Assembly: GCA_964602985.1 (NCBI GenBank)
Contig: CAZRTJ010000004.1
Span: 161,916-225,915 of the forward strand
DNA: 64,000 bases
Direction: 5' to 3'
DNA from: CAYZJB01 sp964602985
GTDB lineage: Bacteria; CLD3; SB21
The position numbers and the translations under genes were made by a program. The notes below the pieces were generated by a model. The model was not told where the DNA came from, did not search any database, and saw only the letters and a program-made list of their open reading frames with translations. Positions 16,291 through 24,894 of this stretch are shown piece after piece (within the stretch, counting starts at the first letter, position 1; each line of letters starts with the position of its first letter).

Positions 16291-17080
16291 ATCGCTGCAC
16301 ATCTATCCGGTGAAATCGTGTCGCGGAATGGACGTTGGCGAAGCAACGCTTGATCGCCTCGGATTCGTGGGAGACCGTCGATACATGATCGTGGATCCGG
16401 AAAACCGATTCATCACGGCGCGCGAGTATCCGAGACTGGTCCTGGTCTCGACGACGCTTCGCGAGAGTATTGTCTGCCTCGAAGCGCCGGGCATGCCTTC
16501 GCTGTGCTTCGAACCTCCGACGGGAAATACGCTTCGGTCCGTTCGCGTGTGGGAGGACGATTGCGAAGCGATGGATGCGGACGACTCTGCCGCCGTCTGG
16601 TTTTCGCGATATCTTGGATTTCCGGTCCGACTGGTGCATACGAAGAACGAGTTTCACCGATTGATTGATTCGACCTACAATCCGGGCGGACGGCATGTGC
16701 ATTTCGGCGACGCGTATCCATTGATGGTGATGTCGAGCGCATCCCTTGAGGATCTGAATTCAAGGCTCGATCAACCGTTGCCGATGCGACGATTCCGGCC
16801 GAGTCTTGTGATTTCCGGATGCCGACCGTTTGAAGAAGACACGTGGCGCACGATCCGCATCGGGTCCATCGAATGTCGCGTCGTCAAGCCGTGCTCGCGC
16901 TGTGTGCTCACGACGGTGGATCCGGAGACCGGCGACAAGGGGCACGAGCCGCTGCGGACGCTCTCGACGTACCGGCGGGCGCCCGACGGGAAAATCAATT
17001 TCGGTCAGAATGTCATCCATGATGCCGAAGGCACGATCCGGGTCGGAGATGCGGTGGAAGTGTTGGAGGCCAGGTCATGA
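16280..17080 (+). CDS. MOSC-domain protein (YcbX/mARC-like, with N-terminal beta-barrel)
   Basis: 266 aa. The N-terminus VESLHIYPVKSCRGMDVGEA and GDRRYMIVDPENRFITAR is the MOSC_N beta-barrel; the C-terminal MOSC domain contains FRPSLVISGC and VVKPCSRCVLTTVDPETG, where the conserved Cys ligates molybdenum in mARC/YcbX. YcbX-type enzymes reduce N-hydroxylated substrates using Moco. There is no fused ferredoxin domain, so an external electron donor would be needed. Coupled to the PhzF gene by ATGA at 17077. Confidence 0.88.
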   Translation: MRVESLHIYPVKSCRGMDVGEATLDRLGFVGDRRYMIVDPENRFITAREYPRLVLVSTTLRESIVCLEAPGMPSLCFEPPTGNTLRSVRVWEDDCEAMDADDSAAVWFSRYLGFPVRLVHTKNEFHRLIDSTYNPGGRHVHFGDAYPLMVMSSASLEDLNSRLDQPLPMRRFRPSLVISGCRPFEEDTWRTIRIGSIECRVVKPCSRCVLTTVDPETGDKGHEPLRTLSTYRRAPDGKINFGQNVIHDAEGTIRVGDAVEVLEARS

Positions 17081-17856
17081 ATGTTCCGATTTATCAAATC
17101 GACGCGTTCACGTCGGAAGTTTTCAAGGGCAATCCGGCGGCGGTCTGTCCGCTGGAGGAATGGCCGGCGGATGAGATTTTGCAGTCGATCGCGCTGGAGA
17201 ACAATCTGTCGGAGACGGCATTTTTCGTTCGGCGAGGTGAGTCGTTCGAATTGCGGTGGTTTACACCCAGCGTCGAGATTGACTTGTGCGGCCATGCGAC
17301 GCTGGCGTCGGCGTTTGTTTTGTACGAACATCTCGGTTGGAAAGAATCGACAATCGGTTTTGATACGCGTTCGGGTCGGTTGTCCGTTTCCCGGAAAGGC
17401 GATCTCCTGACGCTCGACTTTCCATCGCGTCCGGCTGTCCGGGTGGAGACTCTGCCGGATTTGTCGGATGCATTGGGTGCGGCGCCGGTCGAAACATGGA
17501 AGGCAGTGGATCTCATGGCCGCATTTGAGAATGAGGACAAGGTTCGGGCGCTGACGCCGGACATGAACAAACTTGCGCGGCTTGAGGCTCGGGGAATTAT
17601 CGTGACTGCGCCGGGACGCGATTGCGATTTCGTCTCGCGATTTTTTGCGCCGGCCAAAGGCGTGCCGGAAGACCCCGTGACGGGATCGGCACATTGTACG
17701 CTGATTCCGTTTTGGGGAGAGCGATTGAAGAAGACGAGTCTTTTCGCACGACAGGTGTCTTTCCGCGGGGGAGAACTGTTCTGCGAATGGCAAGAGCCTC
17801 GGGTACAGATCTCGGGTCGTGCGGTGATGTATTTGCAGGGCACGATCCGTTTTTGA
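17077..17856 (+). CDS. PhzF-family isomerase/epimerase
   Basis: 259 aa. YQIDAFTSEVFKGNPAAVC is the family start; the catalytic Glu is in NNLSETAFF (about residue 46), with CGHATLAS and, in the second half, PEDPVTGSAHC. The family has a diaminopimelate epimerase-like double fold and catalyses double-bond migrations or isomerisations, as in phenazine biosynthesis; most members have unknown substrates. No phenazine genes are present. GGAGG lies 8 nt before the ATG. It is 11 bp upstream of the MocR regulator gene. Confidence 0.88.
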   Translation: MNVPIYQIDAFTSEVFKGNPAAVCPLEEWPADEILQSIALENNLSETAFFVRRGESFELRWFTPSVEIDLCGHATLASAFVLYEHLGWKESTIGFDTRSGRLSVSRKGDLLTLDFPSRPAVRVETLPDLSDALGAAPVETWKAVDLMAAFENEDKVRALTPDMNKLARLEARGIIVTAPGRDCDFVSRFFAPAKGVPEDPVTGSAHCTLIPFWGERLKKTSLFARQVSFRGGELFCEWQEPRVQISGRAVMYLQGTIRF

Positions 17857-17867
17857 AAGGAAACGTC

Positions 17868-19391
17868 ATGGTATTCGAATTGGACAAAGAAAACGGCATC
17901 CCGCTGTATCTGCAGATCGAATCGCGGATCACCGATCGGATTCGCGGAGGGATGCTGCGGCCGGGCGATAAACTGCCGGCCACGCGAGAGTTGTCGAGAC
18001 TCCTGCGGGTTCACCGCAACACCGTCGTGCAGGCGTATCAGGAGTTGGAGGTCAAGGGCTGGGTGCATATGGAAATCGGGAGCGGCACCTACGTCAACAC
18101 TTACGTGCCCGTCAAAAACACAACGGAACCGCCGCCGGCGCGGCAATTTTCGTTTGACGGACTGTACAGCTCGTATTGGACGCAGGCGGAGACGTCGGCC
18201 TTTCAGGAAATGGACGATCTGATACGGAGTTGTCAGAAACCCGAAGGGATGATCTCGTTTTCGTCGGTGGTTCCCGACAAGCAGCTATTTCCATTGCGAG
18301 AATTTCAAAATTGCGCGTATCACGCCATTCAACGGTACGGCGTCGACGTGCTCGAGATGGGCAATACGCGGGGATTCGAACCGTTCTTGCGGTATTTGCC
18401 GACGTTCCTGATGCGCCGCGGCATGCAGGTGGCGCCGGATCAGGTGGTGGTCGTGAACGGGATTCAGCAGGGCATCGACATGATTGCCCGGTTGTTCGTG
18501 AATCCGGGAGACACCGTCATCGTGGAAGAGACGACGTACCGGGGCGCCCTGCGCGTGTTGAATGCGCTCGGCGCGGAAGTGATCGGCATCCCGGTCGATC
18601 GCGACGGCATGCGTGTCGACGCGTTGGAGACGGTACTGGAACGGAAGCGACCCAAGATGATCTACGTGATCCCGACCTTCCAAAATCCGACCGGCAGCGT
18701 GATGCCGATCGAGCGTCGCCGGAGACTGTTGGAGTTGGCGCAGCAGTATCGCGTGCCGATCGTCGAAGACCAGTTCGCCAATGAACTTCGTCTCGAAGGC
18801 GTGGATCCGCTTCCTTTGTATGCGATGGACACAAATGGAATCGTCATTGCGCTCGGCAGTTTTTCGAAAATTCTCTTTCACGGCATTCGCCTCGGCTGGG
18901 TCGTCAGCCGCTCGGCGGAATTCATCACGCGACTGGCCAATGTGAAGCGCATTGCGGATTGGCAGAGTAATTACCTCATCCAGGCGGCCATTTTGGAATT
19001 CTGCGAACGGGGATTTTTTGATAAATATCTCAAGAAGAAATTGAAGACGCTGAAGGAACGATCCGACGTCATGTCGCAGTCGTTGGCGGAATCCATGCCG
19101 CCGGAAGCCGTCGTCCATCGGAGCCAAGGCGGATTGTTTCACTGGGTGGAGTTTCCGATGCGCTTCAATGCAACCGAAGTGCTCCGGGAGACGCGAAAGC
19201 GCGGCGTGCTGTTTACTCCCCGGCGATTCTTTGCCGTTCATGCGGATCGGGATAACGGAATGCGACTGGGATTTGTCAGTCATGAACCCGAGCAGATTGT
19301 CCAGGGTATCCGGGTGATTGGTCAGTTGGCGGGGCAGGCGCTGTCCGATCGCGTGGCTCCAAACGAATCGCAACTGGCGCCGGTGATTTAA
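17868..19391 (+). CDS. MocR-subfamily transcriptional regulator (GntR wHTH + fold-type I aminotransferase domain)
   Basis: 507 aa from ATG 17868 behind AAAGGA. Residues 1-75 are a GntR winged helix (IPLYLQIESRITDRIRGGML, LPATRELSRLLRVHRNTVVQ); residues about 115-500 are an aminotransferase-like domain with FQNPTG and the PLP lysine K334 in GSFSKILFHGIRLGW. MocR proteins sense PLP or amino-acid aldimines; PdxR members control pdxST and GabR controls GABA use. With pdxS and pdxT 3-6 kb downstream, a PdxR-like role is attractive but unproven. Candidate binding sites are the TTGGAC repeats at 9307-9446, since MocR sites are often direct repeats near promoters. Confidence 0.9.
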   Translation: MVFELDKENGIPLYLQIESRITDRIRGGMLRPGDKLPATRELSRLLRVHRNTVVQAYQELEVKGWVHMEIGSGTYVNTYVPVKNTTEPPPARQFSFDGLYSSYWTQAETSAFQEMDDLIRSCQKPEGMISFSSVVPDKQLFPLREFQNCAYHAIQRYGVDVLEMGNTRGFEPFLRYLPTFLMRRGMQVAPDQVVVVNGIQQGIDMIARLFVNPGDTVIVEETTYRGALRVLNALGAEVIGIPVDRDGMRVDALETVLERKRPKMIYVIPTFQNPTGSVMPIERRRRLLELAQQYRVPIVEDQFANELRLEGVDPLPLYAMDTNGIVIALGSFSKILFHGIRLGWVVSRSAEFITRLANVKRIADWQSNYLIQAAILEFCERGFFDKYLKKKLKTLKERSDVMSQSLAESMPPEAVVHRSQGGLFHWVEFPMRFNATEVLRETRKRGVLFTPRRFFAVHADRDNGMRLGFVSHEPEQIVQGIRVIGQLAGQALSDRVAPNESQLAPVI

Positions 19392-19443
19392 TGAACGTCA
19401 CGAGAATCGACACGGGGCGCATCACGACAACCAGGAGGAGTGT

Positions 19444-19905
19444 ATGGTAACGAGTCACGTTTCGTTGCAGCATTTGTTTGACTACGACGATTGGGCCAAT
19501 CGCGAAGTGTGGAAGGCCGTGGATGCGGAAGGGCTGCAGTCGACGCGCAGCGGGGAAATTCTGAGTCACATCCTGGAGACGGAGTATCTCTGGTATGCGC
19601 GAATTGAGGGTCATTATGACCACATTCAGAGTGTCTGGACGAAACGCTGTCTAGAACATCCGGATGCACACATTGACGACCTGCGTCGGAAGTGGTCCGA
19701 CCTGCTGCACAAGATCACGCCGACGGAACTGAAGAAAAAAATGCGTTACCGCAACACGAAAGGGATCGAGTTTGAAAATTCGATCCAGCAAATGTTGGTT
19801 CACGTCATTCATCACGGCACGTATCATCGCGGTCAAATTGCACAGGAGATGAGGAATGCAGGAAAAGAACCCGCGTCGACCGATTACATCGGCTGGTTGC
19901 GATAA
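19444..19905 (+). CDS. DinB-family protein (putative thiol-transferase-like)
   Basis: 153 aa. VTSHVSLQHLFDYDDWAN and LVHVIHHGTYHRGQIAQEM are the start and the metal-binding His-rich helix of classical DinB proteins. AGGAGG at 19433-19438 with normal spacing fixes the ATG at 19444. The 52-bp gap after the MocR gene is the largest in this part of the run and holds only this ribosome binding site. Substrate or thiol cofactor unknown. Confidence 0.85.
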   Translation: MVTSHVSLQHLFDYDDWANREVWKAVDAEGLQSTRSGEILSHILETEYLWYARIEGHYDHIQSVWTKRCLEHPDAHIDDLRRKWSDLLHKITPTELKKKMRYRNTKGIEFENSIQQMLVHVIHHGTYHRGQIAQEMRNAGKEPASTDYIGWLR

Positions 19906-19917
19906 GAAAGGAAGCGT

Positions 19918-20445
19918 ATGATCGACGATCTCCGTTATCCGATTGGGAAATTTCACCCGAAAGAACGATTGACGGATGAGGACAGGAGAGACCTCATCGA
20001 GGCCATTGCAGTTCAGCCGCGGGCCTTGCGCGAGGCCGTGCGAGGATTGTCAGATGCGCAACTGGACAGGCCGTATCGCCCGGAGGGGTGGACGGTGCGG
20101 CAGGTCATTCATCATGTGGCGGACAGTCATGTGAATTCGTATGTGCGTTTCAAATGGACGCTGACCGAAACCAACCCGACCATCAAAGTGTATGACGAGA
20201 AGGCGTGGGCGGAACTGCCCGAAGCCAAATCGCTCCCGGTCGATATTTCTCTGCGAGCGCTGGAAGCGCTCCACGAACGGTGGACGGAGACGATGCGACG
20301 CATCACGCGCGAAGAATGGAGTCGCGCGCTGATCCATCCGGTTCACGGCCGTATCGACCTGATGTATTTGCTGCAGTTGTATGACTGGCACGGACGCCAT
20401 CATCTGCATCACATCCTGCGGTTGCGCGAGAGGATGGGTTGGTGA
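19918..20445 (+). CDS. YfiT/BstA-like putative metal-dependent hydrolase
   Basis: 175 aa. FHPKERLTDEDRRDLIEAIA, EGWTVRQVIHHVADSHVNSY and LYDWHGRHHLHHILRLRER match the B. subtilis YfiT family, whose three His residues bind Ni or Zn; the positions here (about 66, 160 and 164) agree with the family. Members have been linked to bacillithiol S-transfer. The gene is 12 bp after the DinB gene and 1 bp before the EamA gene, so the trio is one transcript. Confidence 0.87.
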   Translation: MIDDLRYPIGKFHPKERLTDEDRRDLIEAIAVQPRALREAVRGLSDAQLDRPYRPEGWTVRQVIHHVADSHVNSYVRFKWTLTETNPTIKVYDEKAWAELPEAKSLPVDISLRALEALHERWTETMRRITREEWSRALIHPVHGRIDLMYLLQLYDWHGRHHLHHILRLRERMGW

Positions 20446-20446
20446 C

Positions 20447-21358
20447 ATGAGTCGTCCTTCCTTTCTCCCGACGCTGGTGATTTTGAGTTGTGCGACGATC
20501 TGGGGTTCGACCTGGCTGGCGATCAAGTACGGACTCGACACGTTGCCGCCGTTTTTGTTTGCCAGTGTCCGCTTTGCCGTGGCCTTTGTCTTTCTTGCGC
20601 TGTGGATGGGACTGCAGCGCGTGCGATGGCCGCGAACGGCGGGGGACTGGCGAGTCATGTTCGTACTGGGAATCATCCTGGGCGTCGATTACGCGCTGGT
20701 CTTTTGGGGAGAGCAGTTTATCGAATCGGGCATCGCCGCCGTTCTCTTTTCGACCATGCCGTTCTTTGTGATTGTTCTCAGCCGGTTCCTGCTTCCCGAT
20801 CAACCGGTGACAAGTCTCCAGGTGGTGGGAATTCTCTTCAGTTTCGGGGGCGTGGTGTTGATCTTTTTTCGCGACGTTCGTCTGACGAGCGACTCGGTGT
20901 GGGGAGACGCCGCGATGATCGGAGCGGCCGCGTTCAGCGCCCTTCTGAGTGTCTACGCCAAAAAACACGCGACCGGGATTCATCCTGTGGCCAACACGAC
21001 GGTGCAGGTTTTGCTGGCGACGCTGATTCTGTTGGCGCTGGGCGCTGTTGCGGAGAATCCGGACGAATTCCGCATCAGCTCCTCTGGGTGGATCGCAATT
21101 GTGTATCTCGGTTTGTTCGGTTCGGCGGTCGCGTTTGTACTCTACATGTGGGTGATTCAGAAAGTGAGCGCCGTGGAGGCGTCGATCATTCCGGTCGTAT
21201 CGCCACTGATCGCAGTTCTGCTCGGGTGGGCGACACGGGATGAGGCGCTGAGTTCCAACGTGTGGATGGGAGGAACGCTGATCGTTGCAGGGATTCTCTT
21301 TGTGAATATTCTTCCGCAAATCCGGCATTCCATGCGGACGTCGAAGGAGGCTGCATGA
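20447..21358 (+). CDS. EamA-family (DMT superfamily) transporter
   Basis: 303 aa, ten TM segments in two EamA repeats. TIWGSTWLAIKYGLDTLPPF is the classic first helix of the YdcZ/RhaT-like EamA proteins, and the second repeat ends SIIPVVSPLIAVLLGWA. Start ATG 20447, one base after the previous stop. It overlaps a paralogous EamA gene by ATGA at 21355, so the pair may act together or have diverged in substrate. Confidence 0.88.
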   Translation: MSRPSFLPTLVILSCATIWGSTWLAIKYGLDTLPPFLFASVRFAVAFVFLALWMGLQRVRWPRTAGDWRVMFVLGIILGVDYALVFWGEQFIESGIAAVLFSTMPFFVIVLSRFLLPDQPVTSLQVVGILFSFGGVVLIFFRDVRLTSDSVWGDAAMIGAAAFSALLSVYAKKHATGIHPVANTTVQVLLATLILLALGAVAENPDEFRISSSGWIAIVYLGLFGSAVAFVLYMWVIQKVSAVEASIIPVVSPLIAVLLGWATRDEALSSNVWMGGTLIVAGILFVNILPQIRHSMRTSKEAA

Positions 21359-22260
21359 CGCAGCGACCGGCATGGGCTGCCCTGGTGGGCGTGTCGATCA
21401 TTTGGGGATCGACCTGGTATGTGATCAAAGAAGGTCTCGACACACTTCCGCCGTTTTTGTTCGCAGGGGTGCGTTTTGCGTTGGCTACGGCGTTGATGGT
21501 TCCGATCCTGTTGTGGCGGAGGCGCCGATGGCCCCGCGATGTCGAAAGTTGGAAGACGATCGGTGTCCTGACCGTTCTCAATTCCGTCTGCTACGGGTGC
21601 GTCTTTTATGGAGAGCAATTCACCGACAGTTATGTCGCTTCCATTCTGGGCGCCACGTCTCCGCTTTTTACGATGGGTCTGGCCTACGTCTTCCTGGCTC
21701 AACACGAGGTGACCGTTGTGAAAGGCACGGGCGTTTTGATTTGTTTTGCAGGAATTCTTTTCATCTGTCACCACGGACTTCAGACAAGCGGATCGTTGCC
21801 CGGTCTGGTGGCCATGATGGTCAATGCGGCGTTTGTGGGCGCATACAGTGTCTACGCAAAACACCGGGCGCAGCGGCTGGATATTTTTGTCAACGTCGCC
21901 TGTCAAATGGCCGGGACGTCTATTCTCCTGGGGGGAGTCGGACTGATTCTGGAATCACCTACGCAATTCGCGCTGACGCTGTCTGGCGGACTGGCCATTG
22001 TCTATCTGGCGTCGATCGGGTCGGTTGCTGCCTTCCTATTGTGGACGTACGCCATGAAACGTCTCAGTGTAATCGAGGTCTCCCTTCAGCAATTCGCATC
22101 TCCTGCGATCGCCGTGGGACTGGGTTCGATGCTGCGCGGCGAGTCTTTGACGGTGTGGACGCTGGTGGGTGGAGCTCTTGTCCTGGTGGGAATTGTCTGT
22201 GTGAACGGTGTGCCGTTCAGTCTCCGGAGGGCGAGCGTTCGCGTTGAAAATCAAGCATAA
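21355..22260 (+). CDS. EamA-family (DMT superfamily) transporter, paralogue of the preceding gene
   Basis: 301 aa. It opens with SIIWGSTWYVIKEGLDTLPP and closes with VSLQQFASPAIAVGLGSM; the layout of ten helices and several residues (YGEQF, SVYAKHRA) match the preceding gene, indicating tandem duplication. The ATG overlaps the upstream TGA. The stop at 22258-22260 lies inside the spacer of the promoter proposed for pdxS. Confidence 0.88.
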   Translation: MTQRPAWAALVGVSIIWGSTWYVIKEGLDTLPPFLFAGVRFALATALMVPILLWRRRRWPRDVESWKTIGVLTVLNSVCYGCVFYGEQFTDSYVASILGATSPLFTMGLAYVFLAQHEVTVVKGTGVLICFAGILFICHHGLQTSGSLPGLVAMMVNAAFVGAYSVYAKHRAQRLDIFVNVACQMAGTSILLGGVGLILESPTQFALTLSGGLAIVYLASIGSVAAFLLWTYAMKRLSVIEVSLQQFASPAIAVGLGSMLRGESLTVWTLVGGALVLVGIVCVNGVPFSLRRASVRVENQA

Positions 22261-22271
22261 AGTGATACATT
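22244..22271 (+). promoter_or_regulatory. Candidate promoter for pdxS
   Basis: TTGAAA (22244-22249), 16-bp spacer, TACATT (22266-22271), within the 3' end of the EamA gene. It would give a leader of about 20 nt containing CAGGAAAGGA before the pdxS ATG. It may allow pdxST to be expressed apart from the upstream run. Confidence 0.45.
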
Positions 22272-22296
22272 AGCGCAATTCAGGAAAGGACGAGAG

Positions 22297-23205
22297 ATGA
22301 GCAAATCGAATGGACATTCGGAAATCTTGACGGGAACCTTCCAGGTCAAGGTGGGTTTGGCGGAGATGTTGAAGGGCGGCGTGATCATGGACGTCGTCAA
22401 CGCCGACCAGGCCAGGATCGCCGAGGATGCCGGAGCTTGCGCCGTGATGGCGCTGGAGCGTGTGCCCGCGGACATCCGCAAGGACGGAGGTGTGGCGCGC
22501 ATGAGCGATCCGGACATGATCGAGAAGATCATGGATACGGTGACCATTCCCGTGATGGCGAAGGCGCGGATCGGACATTTCGTTGAGGCGCAGATCCTCC
22601 AGGCGATCGGCGTGGACTTTGTGGACGAGAGCGAAGTCTTGACGCCGGCCGACGAAGCGCATCACATCTACAAACACGATTTCAAAATTCCATTCGTCTG
22701 CGGCGCGACGAATCTGGGCGAGGCCTTGCGCCGAATCGGCGAAGGCGCCGCGATGATCCGTACCAAAGGCGAGGCCGGTACCGGCAACGTGATCGAGGCG
22801 GTTCGTCACATTCGATCCATCTGCGGACATATTAAGAAATTGTCCATCATGGGCGAGGACGAACTGATGACCGAAGCCAAGAATCTGCAGGCGCCGTACG
22901 AATGGGTCCGATGGGTCGCAGAGAACGGCAAACTGCCGGTCCCGAACTTTTCTGCCGGCGGGATCGCAACGCCCGCCGATGCGGCGCTCGTGATGCAGTT
23001 GGGCGCGGAGGCGGTGTTTGTCGGTTCGGGAATCTTCAAGTCGGGTAATCCGGCCAAACGGGCAGAGGCCATTGTCAAAGCGGCGACGCATTTCCGCGAT
23101 CCCGACATTCTGGCCGAGGTATCGCGGAATCTGGGCGAGGCGATGGTCGGAATCAACCTGGACAATCTCGCCGCAAGCGAGTTGCTGGCTACCCGTGGCT
23201 GGTAA
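22297..23205 (+). CDS. pdxS: Pyridoxal 5'-phosphate synthase lyase subunit PdxS
   Basis: 302 aa, a TIM barrel that makes PLP from ribose 5-phosphate, glyceraldehyde 3-phosphate and ammonia. Key segments: LKGGVIMDVVNADQA, IPVMAKARIGHFVEAQIL (Schiff-base Lys) and RTKGEAGTGNVIEAVRHIR (second Lys); all are intact. The start is unambiguous behind AGGAAAGGA. The ammonia-supplying partner PdxT is at 23878, with one unknown gene between. Confidence 0.97.
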   Translation: MSKSNGHSEILTGTFQVKVGLAEMLKGGVIMDVVNADQARIAEDAGACAVMALERVPADIRKDGGVARMSDPDMIEKIMDTVTIPVMAKARIGHFVEAQILQAIGVDFVDESEVLTPADEAHHIYKHDFKIPFVCGATNLGEALRRIGEGAAMIRTKGEAGTGNVIEAVRHIRSICGHIKKLSIMGEDELMTEAKNLQAPYEWVRWVAENGKLPVPNFSAGGIATPADAALVMQLGAEAVFVGSGIFKSGNPAKRAEAIVKAATHFRDPDILAEVSRNLGEAMVGINLDNLAASELLATRGW

Positions 23206-23878
23206 GGTGCCGACTGCGAAAAAGGAACCACCGAAAGGTAGGTTCCGCCGTCGTCTGGCGGAACTGTTTGTTGTGTTCGCCGGTGTGATGGCGGCCTTCC
23301 TGCTCAATGAGTGGGCTTCTTCCCGGAGAGATGCCGGGCAGGCTGCGTTGTACGTAGACGGACTGTTGATGGACTTGCGCGCAGACAGCGCGCAGTTGTC
23401 CACACTGGTGACGCAGTGTGACTCGAACGCGCAGACACTCCTGCGTTTTTTGTACCTGCCGTCGGGCATTCGGGTTTCCGACGATTCGCTGGAGCTGTAC
23501 ATGCGATTGATGTTGACCTCCGAAACGTTTCAACCGCGCACCGCGACGTACGATGCGCTGAAGTTTTCCGGGGACCTGTCGATCGTCAGCGCTTTGTCCG
23601 TCCGCAAAGCCGTGGTGGAACACTATGAACGCTACAAAGAGATCCACGAACTCGATGAGGTGGCCGGCCGGTATTGGGAGAATGTGCAGATTCCGTTTTT
23701 TCTCGATCAGGTGGACATGACCCGACTGGACATTCGGGCCTATCAATCGTGGAAATTCAAAAACATCCTGCGCGGCCATGTGTCCTTGCTTCTGCAGAAG
23801 GCTCGATCGTATCGGGCCGCGTTGACCGGAGTCGATTCCGTACAAGAAACGCTCCGCCTCTACCGGGAGAACAATTGA
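23195..23878 (+). CDS. Unknown single-TM protein between pdxS and pdxT (DUF6090-like, tentative)
   Basis: 227 aa from GTG 23195 (overlapping the pdxS stop) or 223 aa from GTG 23207; no usable ATG. A basic N-terminus (RFRRRLAE) precedes one TM helix (LFVVFAGVMAAFLLNEWAS), then about 190 soluble residues rich in charged helices, predicted to lie outside the cytoplasm. Helix-then-NEW/NNW is reminiscent of DUF6090-type proteins of Bacteroidota; I am not certain. The stop overlaps the pdxT start by one base (TGATG). Insertion of a membrane protein between the two PLP-synthase subunits is unusual. I do not recognise a function. Confidence 0.75.
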   Translation: MAGKVPTAKKEPPKGRFRRRLAELFVVFAGVMAAFLLNEWASSRRDAGQAALYVDGLLMDLRADSAQLSTLVTQCDSNAQTLLRFLYLPSGIRVSDDSLELYMRLMLTSETFQPRTATYDALKFSGDLSIVSALSVRKAVVEHYERYKEIHELDEVAGRYWENVQIPFFLDQVDMTRLDIRAYQSWKFKNILRGHVSLLLQKARSYRAALTGVDSVQETLRLYRENN

Positions 23879-24456
23879 TGCGCGTCGGAGTTCTGGCGCT
23901 GCAGGGAGATTTTGCTGCGCACGAGCGTGCCCTGTCCCGAATCGACATCACGGGTGTGGAGGTGAGATTGCCGCAGGACGTGGCGGATTTGGATGGATTG
24001 ATCCTCCCGGGCGGAGAGAGCACCACGTTGATCCGGCTGATGACGGTGTACGGCATGGTCAAGGGAGTGCAGGAATTTCACGATCGAGGCGGATGCCTGT
24101 TTGGCACGTGCGCGGGGTCGATCTTGCTGGCGTCGGATATTCAGAATAGCGAACAATTCCGGTTTGGTTTCCTGGACATGACCGTTGAACGAAACGGCTA
24201 TGGCCGACAGGTTCACAGTTTTGAAGCCGACGTTCCGGTGACCGGAGAGTCGGCGCCGTTGCATGCGATCTTCATCCGCGCACCGAAAATTCTAAGTGTC
24301 GGGCCGAATGTTAGCGTTCTGGCAGAGTGGGACGGTCATCCGGTGGCGGCCCGCACCGAACAAATCCTCGTTACCACGTTTCATCCGGAATTGACGGACG
24401 ATGTTCGAATGCACAGGATATTTGCAGACATGATCAAGAAAGGACTGGCGAAATGA
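23878..24456 (+). CDS. pdxT: Pyridoxal 5'-phosphate synthase glutaminase subunit PdxT
   Basis: 192 aa class-I glutaminase that feeds ammonia to PdxS. VGVLALQGDFAAHERAL is the family start, PGGESTT the oxyanion region, FGTCAGSILLA holds the nucleophilic Cys, and VTTFHPELTDD supplies the His and Glu. ATG at 23878 overlaps the previous stop; the TGA overlaps the next lipoprotein gene (ATGA at 24453). Confidence 0.96.
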   Translation: MRVGVLALQGDFAAHERALSRIDITGVEVRLPQDVADLDGLILPGGESTTLIRLMTVYGMVKGVQEFHDRGGCLFGTCAGSILLASDIQNSEQFRFGFLDMTVERNGYGRQVHSFEADVPVTGESAPLHAIFIRAPKILSVGPNVSVLAEWDGHPVAARTEQILVTTFHPELTDDVRMHRIFADMIKKGLAK

Positions 24457-24887
24457 GAACGTGGTGGATGGCGGTTGGGATTCTTGCGCTGTTGGCGTGC
24501 GGGGACGATTCGTCGAACTCGGACGAGTTCTTTGTCATGAGTGATTTTGAGCCGTCAGAAGGAAGCCGGATCCTGGAAGACGATACGCTGACGGGCGCGT
24601 TCGTGTGGAACATTCTCGATTCCAACTTCACACCGACCCGGTATTATCTTCGATTGATGTTTCACGACCAGGACGGGAATTTCACTGTCCCGGATACGTT
24701 GAACCTGTCGCATTATTATCCCGTGAAAAGCGATTCCGGATCCGGAGTTTATACAGCGGCCGCGGCGGATGCCTACGCGGACCCAAATTTCGGACGGCCG
24801 ATTCGGTGCCGGTATGAACTCGTTCGGGTGATTGACAATGCGGTGGAAGTGCTGAATACTTCGAAGACGCTGCGATATTCGGAATGA
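24453..24887 (+). CDS. Small lipoprotein of unknown function
   Basis: 144 aa. MRTWWMAVGILALLACGDDS carries a lipobox (LLAC). The mature part is acidic, with a beta-rich pattern and SHYYPVKSDSGSG; no known domain is recognised. Coupled to pdxT by ATGA and 7 bp before the MFS gene. Confidence 0.7.
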   Translation: MRTWWMAVGILALLACGDDSSNSDEFFVMSDFEPSEGSRILEDDTLTGAFVWNILDSNFTPTRYYLRLMFHDQDGNFTVPDTLNLSHYYPVKSDSGSGVYTAAAADAYADPNFGRPIRCRYELVRVIDNAVEVLNTSKTLRYSE

Positions 24888-24894
24888 ACTGACG

